DNA from: Halichondria panicea
Taxonomy: Eukaryota; Porifera; Demospongiae; Suberitida; Halichondriidae
DNA: 64,000 nucleotides
Reading direction: 5' to 3'
NCBI RefSeq assembly: GCF_963675165.1
Contig: NC_087382.1
Coordinates: 7,488,315-7,552,314 of the forward strand
Part shown: positions 55,320 through 63,596 of the stretch, piece after piece
Numbering within the stretch: position 1 is the first letter of the stretch
How the letters are laid out: the number at the start of each line of letters is the position of its first letter
Notes under the pieces: model-generated
Database searches by the model: none
What the model saw: the letters and a program-made list of their open reading frames with translations, nothing else
What the model was told of the DNA's origin: nothing
Program-made: the position numbers and the translations under genes

Positions 55320-56224
55320 CTGAACATGAACCCTAAAACAGACTTATATATATTGATAGAGCTAGAACTTGTAGCATGTAGCAATAGTGACGTTATAAGT
55401 TTTATGACCATACAATTTATAATGTGCTTGTAATTATATTGGTATTATAATCGTAAGAAGTTTATGAGTACCAGTATATATACCATGTACTACTATACCT
55501 CGATCATAGAATGGTGTGAGATAGTCTATTAGCTGTATATATAGGAGTACATAATTCAAACCGTCAAAACTGATTGACACATAGTAATAAGTAATGTGTA
55601 ATACTTTAAGGGTATATGGTCAGATCTAGACTCTCTTGTCACTAGCTCGATAGCACTAGGTCAATAGGGGGCTGTCTGCTGATGACTTAATTGCCCCCCC
55701 CCCCCCAATGCACATGCTGGCTGATCTTGGAGAGAAAGAAAAAAATCTTGGAGAGCGAACGACAGTCTGCACCCTGATCCATCCCATGGTGGTTCTGTAG
55801 GGCTGATCCCATTTGTAAACAGGCCAATTTCTTGTAGGTGGAGGTAGCAGTACGTCCAAGGCCCCCAGTGCTTGGCAGGATGAGAGGAGTGAATTAAGGT
55901 AGAGTTTTTATATATATCTCTGATTCTTTGTTCTTTTTTATGTTTTCGTGCTAGGTTGTGGAAAGTTGGTGCTGCCTGTTTGCAGGGGCCTACAGGTTGA
56001 ATACTCTCTGCTTCCCCAAAAAAGCATCTGCTGGCACCATCTTGCATTGTGTGTTGGCAGATGCACCCGAAAGAATTAATTTCGCCACTAATTGTGGCAA
56101 ACTTTTGATTGGCCATGAAGTCTCCTTGTCAGTCGCTTTTTTTTTTTTTTTTTTTTTTTTGTCAGTCGCGCTAGTTTGCGCATGTGTAGTGGTACAAGAC
56201 ACTCACAAGGTACTCACCTACAAG
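55320..56224. other. Intergenic region between giant gene and kinase gene
   Basis: No gene I can support. It carries a run of C at about 55691-55706 and a 24-T tract bounded by direct repeats (listed separately). A 151-codon minus-strand open frame (56116-55661) has no family I recognise and is unsupported. No standard AATAAA signal stands out shortly after the giant gene's stop. Confidence 0.5.
56128..56169. repeat. 24-base poly(T) flanked by 9-bp direct repeats
   Basis: GTCAGTCGC at 56128-56136, T24 at 56137-56160, and GTCAGTCGC again at 56161-56169. This is what a retrotransposed poly(A) tail with its target-site duplication would look like on the minus strand, although nothing recognisable beyond the tail was inserted. 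Replication slippage is an alternative. Confidence 0.6.
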
Positions 56225-57612
56225 ATGGCTAGAATCACAGCTCCCGAATTGGAGCAGTTCATAGTCGCTACAGTTGAGTTGACTGGACGTGTACTAGGAG
56301 CAGGTGCTTATGGTAGTGTGGAGGAGGTGGAGATACCTGGAGCAACCGTAGCTGCCAAGAAATTGCACCAACAGCTTGTCAACCTGGGCTCTCCACGACA
56401 GGTAGATCTAGATCTATCTGATCTATATCTGTTTTTATAGCTACTAGCGCTATTCAGGCTGATTTTCCCCCACAGGTTGAGAAATGGGTGACTGATTTCG
56501 TGGAGGAGTGTAAGCTGATGAGCCAGCTCCGTCACCCTCACGTAGTACAGTTCCTGGGGGTGAGCTATCTCCCTGGAGCCCAACTCCCCGTCCTACTGAT
56601 GGAGAAGCTACAAACCAGCCTTGACAACCTTCTAGAAACCAGCCCCAACATTCCTATTGACTTCAAAGTGCACCTTCTGACGGGGACTGGCCGAGGGGTG
56701 GTCTATCTGCACAGCCGCACTCCACCCATTGCCCATCGTGATCTGTCCGCCAAGAACATTCTAGTTGATAACGGTCTCAATGCCAAGATAGCAGACTTGG
56801 GTGTTTCTAGGATTGTGAACATTCAGCCTGGCCGGCTAGCTGCCTCGATGACTCAAATGCCAGGCACTGGTGTGTACATGCCACCAGAGGCAGCTCAAGA
56901 GGAAGGGGTCACACGATACAACACTGCCATAGACATATTTTCCTTTGGTGTGGTATCTCTCTTCACACTGACACAAACCTTCCCCAAAGATCTCAAACCT
57001 GCAACATATCATGATCCAGTTACTAGGAGGATTGTTGGCCGATCAGAAATCGAACGCCGTGAAGAGTACATAATGCCAATGAAAACAGCTCTTGGTGAGA
57101 CCCACCCCCTAGTCCAGTTGACCCTCGCTTGCCTGGAGTATGTATCTAAAGATCGACCATCTGCTGTGGTGGTGTTGAGAGGATTGGAGGAGGTTGGAAC
57201 AACACTCCCTCAGAACTGCACCCAGACCAAGCTGGAACTGATTCAACAGGTTTCTGTGATGGAAGAAGAGATACAGCATAAACAAGCTCAAATTGACGCA
57301 AACAAAGCACTCCACCTGGAGGAAATTGAACAAAGGGATGTTGGAATCAATCAACTTCAGAGAGAAATTTTTGAAATATCATGTCAATTAAATGCAAAAG
57401 ATGCTCAAAACACTCGATTACAAGCATCTAACGATCGTCTTCAAGCTGAGAAACGAGAGCAAGTTCGTGGACTGGAAGAACTGACCACTCTCCAACAAGA
57501 GCAGTTGGAAGTTCAACGCAGAGAAATTGATAATCTCTCCAGTTCAGTACAGATACAGCCTCTGGAGGATACACCCAAGGGCTCAGGACAGAGAGAGGTG
57601 ACTATTGTGTGA
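56225..57612 (+). CDS. TKL-like protein kinase with C-terminal coiled coil (two exons; probably continues into Kelch exon)
   Basis: join(56225..56401, 56476..57612) gives 437 residues. The 74-bp intron has donor CAG|GTAGAT and acceptor CCCCCACAG, phase 0. Kinase motifs by residue: glycine loop LGAGAYGSV 24-32, candidate VAIK lysine in VAAKK (45), HRDLSAKN with catalytic Asp 148, DLG (Asp 167) in place of DFG, MPPEA 195-199, DIFSFGVV 212-219. Residues 310-415 are heptad-like, rich in E, Q, L and K. A cytosolic TKL-family Ser/Thr or Tyr kinase is expected; substrate unknown. The frame stops at 57612, but a good donor GAG|GTGACT (57597/57598) is in phase with an exon at 57861 carrying Kelch blades, so the kinase-only product may be an intron-retained form. 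All catalytic residues are present apart from the DFG Phe to Leu change. Confidence 0.87.
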
Positions 57613-57860
57613 GAGGGGAGTGTAGATATGTCTTGCCTTGTAGAAATAACATGGTTGAAGTGCTTTAATTGACATGTATGTCTTGCCTTGTAGAAACAAC
57701 ATGGTTGAAGTGTTTTAATTTTAATTAACATGTTTTAACTACCATACATTTGCTGGACTGGGATAACAATTTAGGTGTGGCATTATAATGCGGCAATAAC
57801 ACAGTCTTGTTTGCACCATTCCTTCTAATTATAGTGTTGTCAACAATTCTATTTTTATAG
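57598..57860 (+). other. Inferred intron joining kinase/coiled coil to Kelch exon
   Basis: Donor GAG|GTGACT at 57598 and acceptor CTATTTTTATAG ending at 57860, with phase 0 on both sides. It contains a 50-bp tandem duplication (57627-57676, then 57677 to about 57722; unit starts TATGTCTTGCCTTGTAGAAA). Confidence 0.6.
57627..57722 (+). repeat. 50-bp tandem duplication
   Basis: Two copies beginning TATGTCTTGCCTTG, 50 bases apart, differing at a few bases. Non-coding, in the inferred intron. Confidence 0.75.
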
Positions 57861-57920
57861 ACAACCACAAACAAATCCACAAGGGCTGTTACAACCACAA
57901 ACAAACCCATAAGAGCTGTT
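57861..57920 (+). repeat. 30-bp tandem duplication in the Kelch exon linker
   Basis: Two copies of ACAACCACAAACAAA plus 15 more bases (57861-57890, 57891-57920). They encode the duplicated Thr/Asn/Lys linker that separates coiled coil from Kelch blades. Confidence 0.8.
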
Positions 57921-58833
57921 GATTCGAGCACTGGAAACGAATTGCTACCACACAAGTCAGCCACGCTACAACCAACTGTTCCTACTGCCATTACTTTCAT
58001 CTGGATAAGATGCAAGAACATACCAGAGGAGATGATTGCGTTCGATCAACCTGTGGCTAGCAACGGGAAGCTGTACATTAGAGGCTGGAGTAACGGGACT
58101 AGGACTGTGCTAGTGTACACACCAGATCAGGAGAGCTGGGGTAAGCTGCCTCCTCCAGTGATGCACTTCACCATAGCAACACTGAGAGGTCGACTACTAG
58201 TGGTCGGAGGTGAGGACAAGTCTACTCATGAGAAAACGAATACCATCCTAATGGGTCCAGTCACTTCCCCACATGCCAAATGCATTAACTTTTCCAAAAG
58301 TTATTGTATATCAGAACCATCTGATCGTTATCAGTGGATATGACTCAAACGACACTAAGATAGCTGAAGTGAACATTCTGAACACAAGCAACAAATGGAT
58401 CACAGCCGAACCACTTCCCAGCACTGATGATGACTACAGCACTTGCCTAATTCGAGACACACTGTATCTTGTAGGTCAAGAAACTAAGAAAGTGTTTCGA
58501 GCTCATGTGCCCTCCCTCATATCACAAGCCAGTTCTGGCATGTGGGAATCTGTCACAAGTGTGCCATTCTATTGGTCGTCTCCCATTGCCATTTGCAACA
58601 CCCTCCTGACAGTGGGGGGTAGTGTTAAAGAGCGAGGAGGTAACGCTATCTCAAACATCCATCTGTACGATCCCACTAAAGACCAGTGGACACAATGTGG
58701 TGACCTTCCCGAGGAAATGTACTGTTGTCATTGCATTGAATTATCTGGCAAACTGTATGTACTTGGTGGTGGAATTGGTTTCACCCCTATCAGTTCTGTG
58801 TACACATCAATTACACATGCGATGCACTTGTAG
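57861..58833 (+). pseudogene. Kelch-repeat region, frameshifted (3' part of the kinase gene)
   Basis: Starts after the acceptor at 57860 with a duplicated 10-residue linker (TTTNKSTRAV / TTTNKPIRAV), then IPEEMIAFDQPV and Kelch-type blades: NGKLYIRGW, WGKLPPPVMHFTIATLRGRL, LLVVGGEDK. This frame runs through NTI near 58249. From 58252 the next blade continues in the +1 frame (WVQSLPHMPNALTFPK, LIVISGYDSN, then WITAEPLP, LTVGGSVKERGG, WTQCGDLPEEMYCCHCIEL, LYVLGGGIG) to TAG at 58833. About eight residues expected between blades are also missing, so a small deletion plus frameshift has occurred, or the assembly is wrong here. Kelch blades form a beta-propeller for protein binding; fused to kinase and coiled coil it would act as the substrate- or partner-recruiting end. 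Fusion to the kinase is inferred from phase and order. Confidence 0.65.
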
Positions 58834-58972
58834 TTAGAATTCCTTGTGATATAAATTTTTTATTGGGGCGAGCGAAGCGAGTCCCTATCTAGTCTTCAAC
58901 GTTGTGATTCTGTCTGTCTGTCTCTGTATGTATTTTTGCAATTTTGTCTGTGTGTGTATGTGTGCACATGGA
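58834..58972. other. Short spacer with GCGAGCGAAGCGAG motif
   Basis: Downstream of the Kelch stop lies GGGGCGAGCGAAGCGAGTCC (about 58864-58883), a small imperfect palindrome, followed by TG/CTGT-rich simple sequence. No gene seen. Confidence 0.4.
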
Positions 58973-59042
58973 CCGGTGTCATAAAATTTTGGGCCCCCCC
59001 CCGGGCCTAGAATTTTAAAATTTTAAAAATTTTGGGCCCCGC

Positions 59043-59096
59043 CTAGAATATTAACAGTTTAGGCACCCCAGGGGTCCAAACTGTTAACATTCTAGG
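59043..59096. repeat. Hairpin inside the 58973-60004 element
   Basis: CCTAGAATATTAACAGTTT pairs with AAACTGTTAACATTCTAGG around a short CACCCCAGGGGTC-like loop, with about one mismatch. Probably part of the nested terminal structure of the element. Confidence 0.65.
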
Positions 59097-59689
59097 CCCC
59101 CCCTCTTCTGCTATCCTTTTCTGCACAAAGTCAAAGAGATATAATAATATGGTAAGGTTAGCTCTATTAGTTGACAAAGCATCAAAGAGACTGCATGCAT
59201 GCAAAGACTCTGTATCAAAGTAGCAAAAATGTTTGCATTATTATTCTATCATGGAATTCAAAGTGAAGGAAGATTTACCTTTTAAGTTACTCATGCTTTA
59301 CCTATAAGAGTTAAATACTTTGATGCAGCTCTGAAATGTTGGATCTGCCTGTAAGACAATCGATGTTGTTGCATAGCTATTGCCATAATTATTTGCAACT
59401 TCATGCTTACTTTCTCAGCCAAATTTCAGGACAAAAAAGTATAAAGCACACAATTTCAGTGCAAGGACAACAATTCATATCTTCCTCCATGTTTTCCTAT
59501 ACATAGAAGATGTAAATTGTTGTGGGGATGCTCCAATAGCATCACTGGCTCAGCTCTCAAGTAATGTGGAATCATAGATAGAAGTCAAGCGAGAAACTGT
59601 TGTATCATGGTGGAATCACAATAGCAGTTTCCTTTCGGGACAAGGATAATCTTGGACAGTCCTGACCAATTCGGGACAGTTGGCACCTA

Positions 59690-59843
59690 TGTGCTTCGTG
59701 CTGCATGAGGCCTGATTCATAGAATGACATGGTGCAGTGTGCTGGCTGTGAGACCAGTGGTATACTACTGTACATGCATGAAATGTGTGTGTGTGAGGAG
59801 AGCTGCATTCAGTAACTGGCACTGCATAGACTGTGAAGACCAT
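59690..59843 (+). pseudogene. Decayed PHD-finger fragment
   Basis: One frame reads CASC, then RPDS, a stop codon, NDMVQCAGCE. Shifting frame, it continues YYCTCMKC and, after a gap, SNWHCIDCED. The spacing of Cys pairs, the MVQC-x-x-C step and the final WHCIDC match a PHD zinc finger (C4HC3 type) broken by one stop and at least one frameshift. No intact ORF. It probably came in with a captured host or transposon gene. Confidence 0.45.
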
Positions 59844-60004
59844 AGAAGATGTATTGGTGTATTGAGAATGCACTGTCACATAATGTTACCGCTGTTGTGC
59901 TGTTAATGGGGGGCCTAAAATTTTAAGAGGGGGCCTAAAATGTTAAAATTCTAGGCTCGGGGTGGGCCCAATCTCATGGGGGGCCTAAAATTTTACGACA
60001 CCGG

Positions 60005-61065
60005 CACGATATTTGTTTTTTGTACTTGTGACCTTTTACCAACTTTTAGGTGAAAGCTGTGCATGGGCACAAGAGCTAGCTAACAATCAGATGAAGGCTC
60101 AGACAAGACACAGAGACTCTTGAAGCTACAAGCACGCCTACAGCAGGTCAGAGCAACTCAGATGGAGACCTTCTGAGCCTGAGATCACACAGGCACGCCT
60201 GCAGGAGGTAACAGCAGCTTACTTGCCATGTTTTACTTACAAGTCTTGTGTTTTTTGATAATAAACCTGCTAGCTCGACAGGACAACACAGAGACCAGAC
60301 ACTACGACATCTCAGATGGAGGCACCTTTTTACAACATTAACAGGTTAGAGCAGCTTTTACTTGCCAAGAATTGTTCACAGTACATGGTAATACTTGTTT
60401 ATTTAATGCCTTGTAGACTATAAACCGGAGTCCAGCAAGAAACAGTACATTGTGATAATATCTCCTTCCTCCAGTCCTAACCTTCTCCTCCTTATAAGTT
60501 TTACAGACACATCTTTCCCTATGTTGTGTAAAATGTTGGGCCATATTTATTATTGATAACATGATAAACTTTCACTCATAGATATACGTTTCACTATGAT
60601 TGGATGCAACTTTGGGGTTAGAGCAGTTCAAGAAGGGCTGCCTTGTTTAATAGATGAACTGGAATCTATCATCCTGTATGCTGATGTTCCTGGGCTGGCT
60701 ATCACCATTGTAAAGTAGACATGCAACTGCATGGGCCACATTCATGTGTGCTTTCTTGTACTTGAGTCCAGAAGGAGTTGTTGTGGTAACCTTCATTTTC
60801 CAGACTTCCTGTTAGGCTGTCACCCAGTTCTTTTGCTGTATTAAATGGCTAGCATAGAAATCGTATAACCCATGCAGATGCACAATTCGCGCACGCTCGC
60901 CCTAAACATGCTCTGCATGCTTCTAGTACATGTATATGTGCATAATTATGTACGATAATTCGGTTTTAAGACTCATGATTCTTTACCAACTTCTACGTGA
61001 TTGTTGGTGCATGCACACAATAACCAGGAGCTTTGAGGAGATGGGACACAGAGCTCTTGGCAACA
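60005..61065. other. Intergenic, with diverged copies of a dispersed repeat
   Basis: Copies at about 60025-60190 and 60976-61135 share TTTACCAACTT, GCATG, CACAGAG, CTCTTG, CAGATCAGAGCAGCTCAGATG-like and GAGGTCACACAG-like segments in the same order. A shorter third copy lies at about 60278-60328. The right copy overlaps the 3' end of the minus-strand membrane-protein exon. No independent gene seen. Confidence 0.5.
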
Positions 61066-61791
61066 TCAGAACGCTTGAAGCAGATCAGAGCAGCTCAGAT
61101 GAACCATCGTGAGGTCACACAGCCACCTGCAACAGCTCACAGCATCTGACTCGTCTACTACCTCAAGTAATTCATCATCATTGTTTTCATTGGCTACAAG
61201 CTGATACATTTCCCGGCCATTGTTTGCTCGTCGAAGTCTGGTGTCTGTACGAACAGCTCCTACGCTCCTTATGATGTCCTCCATTTTCAGCCATGTATTG
61301 CTCTTCTTGAGTACGAATTGGTAAAAATGGTAGCAGAGTGTTATTGCAAAGATGATACAGTATATAGCCATCGAAGTATTGGCTAGTGCTGACTGATCTT
61401 TCAAGGTATCTTTGACATAGGAGGTGCCAAATGCTAGAAAAGCAACATTGAGTAGATAGAGAGTTTCGAGGGAATCACAGAATTTGTTTTTGTACAAACG
61501 ATTATTCAATTTCCATCCGATCATCCCAACAGATAGAACCCCGGAACATAATAATAGAGAGGTGTCTGGATCGTGCATGGCAGCTACTACATTATGAGCA
61601 ATCATTGTCAAAAGAAGCAGTCCCACCCAGTAGCGATGTTTGGGAGTGAATGGAGCACGGTACACATCCATGAAACCATCGTATTTCACATTTTTAGTCC
61701 ACTTCATGAGCTTCCAGTTTGAGCAGCGAGTAAACCATTGTCCAAAGAAGAGTAGTACAGTGTACAATCCACCAGCAATGAGGATTATGGG
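61066..61791 (-). CDS. Multi-span membrane protein, C-terminal exon (partial)
   Basis: Exon of 241 codons on the minus strand, opening at 61791 after acceptor TTTTTATACCAAGGTATAG, phase 0; an in-frame stop precedes it, so earlier exons must lie to the right. Five hydrophobic segments at about residues 1-17, 53-72, 78-94, 107-126 and 138-160, separated by a conserved-looking MDVYRAPFTPKHRYWVGLL step between spans 1 and 2, then a basic/acidic cytoplasmic tail (REMYQLVANENNDDELLEV). From memory this APFTPKHRYWxGLLLL module closes large multidomain surface proteins in sponges and other early animals; I cannot name the family. The tail after residue 210 could instead be spliced out at GAG|GTAGTA (61162/61161): beyond that point the sequence is a dispersed repeat, giving an odd Cys-rich end (SCCRWLCDL). 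Confidence 0.75.
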   Translation of the reverse strand, partial: PIILIAGGLYTVLLFFGQWFTRCSNWKLMKWTKNVKYDGFMDVYRAPFTPKHRYWVGLLLLTMIAHNVVAAMHDPDTSLLLCSGVLSVGMIGWKLNNRLYKNKFCDSLETLYLLNVAFLAFGTSYVKDTLKDQSALANTSMAIYCIIFAITLCYHFYQFVLKKSNTWLKMEDIIRSVGAVRTDTRLRRANNGREMYQLVANENNDDELLEVVDESDAVSCCRWLCDLTMVHLSCSDLLQAF

Positions 61792-61920
61792 CTATACCTT
61801 GGTATAAAAAGTCACAATTCATGAATATAATTAAACTTCTATAATGAGGGTATAGGCATCAATATTATGGTTACATTCCATTCCAATAAGTGTACGTACG
61901 CATGGAGTGTAACATATAAT
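61792..61920. other. Short AT-rich stretch between membrane exon and satellite
   Basis: Holds the acceptor region of the membrane-protein exon. No other feature seen. Confidence 0.4.
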
Positions 61921-63555
61921 TATGTCACTACTGTAACAACTGTAACACCAGTCACCACTGTAACAACTGTAACACATGTCACCACTGTAACAACTGTAAC
62001 ATCTGTCAACATTGTAACAACTGTAACAATTGTAACAACTGTAACAACTGTAACACTTGTCACCACTGTAACGCTAGTCACCACTGTAACAAGTGTAACA
62101 TCTGTCAACACTGTAACAACTGTAACACATGTCACCAATGCAACACATGTCACCACTGTAACGCTAGTCACCACTGTAACAACTGTAACATCTGTCAACA
62201 CTGTAACAACTGTAACACATGTCACCAATGCAACACATGTCACCACTGTAACAACTGTAACACTAGTCACCACTGTAACACATGTCACCACTGTAACGCT
62301 AGTCACCACTGTAACAACTGTAACACTAGTCACAACTGTAACAACTGTAACACTTATCACCACTGTAACAACTGTAACACATGTCACCAATGCAACACAT
62401 GTCACCACTGTAACGCTAGTCACCACTGTAACAACTGTAACACATGTCACCACTGTAACAACTGTAACATCTGTCAGCACTGTAACAATTGTAACAACTG
62501 TAACAACTGTAACACCAGTCACCACTGTAACAACTGTAACGCTAGTCACCACTGTAACAACTGTAACACTTGTCACCACTGTAACACTAGTCACAAGTGT
62601 AACAACTGTAACACTTGTCACCACTGTAACAACTGTAACACCAGTCACCACTGTAACAACTGTAACACCAGTCACCACTGTAACAACTGTAACACTTGTC
62701 ACCACTGTAACACTAGTCACAACTGTAACAACTGTAACACTTGTCACCACTATAACAACTGTAACACATGTCACCAATGCAACACATGTCACCACTGTAA
62801 CGCTAGTCACCAATGCAACACACGTCACCACTGTAACAACTGTAACACCAGCCACCACTGTAACACCAGTCACAACTGTAACAACTGTAGCACTTGTAAC
62901 ACTAGTCACAAATGTAACAACTGTCAACTGTAACACATGTCACCAATGCAACACATGTCACCACTGTAACAACTGTAACGCTAGTCACCACTGTAACAAC
63001 TGTAACACTTGTCACCACTGTAACACTAGTAACAACTGTAACAACTGTAACACCAGTCACCACTGTAACAACTGTAACACTTGTCACCACTGTAACACTA
63101 GTCACAAGTGTAACAACTGTAACACTTGTCACCACTGTAACAACTGTAACACCAGTCACCACTGTAACAACTGTAACACTTGTCACCACTGTAACACTAG
63201 TCACAACTGTAACAACTGTAACACTTGTCACCACTGTAACAACTGTAACACATGTCACCAATGCAACACATGTCACCACTGTAACGCTAGTCACCAATGC
63301 AACACACGTCACCACTGTAACAACTGTAACACCAGCCACCACTGTAACACCAGTCACAACTGTAACAACTGTAGCACTTGTAACACTAGTCACAAATGTA
63401 ACAACTGTCAACTGTAACACATGTCACCAATGCAACACATGTCACCACTGTAACAACTGTAACACTAGTCACCACTGTAACAACTGTAACATCTGTCACC
63501 ACTGTAACAACTGTAACACATGTCACCAATGCAACACACGTCACTACTGTAACAC
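61921..63555 (+). repeat. 9/27-bp satellite array, forward orientation
   Basis: Built from 9-mers GTAACAACT, GTAACACNN and GTCACCACT in near-regular triplets. A higher-order copy is visible: the variant junction AACAACTGTCAACTGTAAC recurs at about 62918 and 63402, 484 bases apart, with one 27-bp unit difference inside. Because 9 is a multiple of three, several frames on both strands stay open (VTTVTT-like or HHCNNC-like), but these are artefacts of the repeat. Confidence 0.95.
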
Positions 63556-63596
63556 TTTAGTCTGGCACCACTATAGACTATAAGTACTATAAGAAC

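Larger units (their letters stand above)
58973..60004. mobile_element. Inverted-repeat-bounded element of about 1.03 kb (non-autonomous)
   Basis: Left end CCGGTGTCATAAAATTTTGG (58973) mirrors the right end: read from 60004 on the minus strand it is CCGGTGTCGTAAAATTTTAG, and both continue into a GGCCCCCC run. Nested copies of the TAAAATTTT/GGCCCC motif occur inside both ends, including a stem around 59043-59096. I find no transposase frame and no obvious target-site duplication. The interior contains a decayed PHD-finger fragment (59690-59843). Confidence 0.6.

Noticed and set aside
7244-55216. Many antisense open frames of 60-190 codons inside the giant gene (for example 39727-39164 and 33388-32846 on the minus strand)
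   Set aside because: They repeat the same Ser/Val/Arg-rich pattern because they are the reverse reading of the repeat units. They have no independent start context or recognisable domain.
7062-55319. Bacterial contaminant contig, because the repeat resembles SbsA/Big-type or SWM-type bacterial proteins
   Set aside because: The flanking genes have GT-AG introns, animal-type kinase, Kelch and membrane modules, and the sister repeat gene itself appears to be spliced after its signal peptide.
7062-55319. Sponge aggregation factor or cadherin-like identity
   Set aside because: I see neither Calx-beta/Wreath-type features nor cadherin calcium motifs (DxNDN, LDRE), and no membrane span.
55661-56116. 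151-codon minus-strand frame
   Set aside because: No family recognised, overlaps the poly(T) region and another open frame on the opposite strand. It may be transposon-derived but nothing supports it.
61867-63417. 516-codon plus-strand frame and long minus-strand frames of TVTTVT or VVTVVT type
   Set aside because: The 9-bp satellite period is a multiple of three, so stop-free frames arise automatically. Composition is pure repeat.
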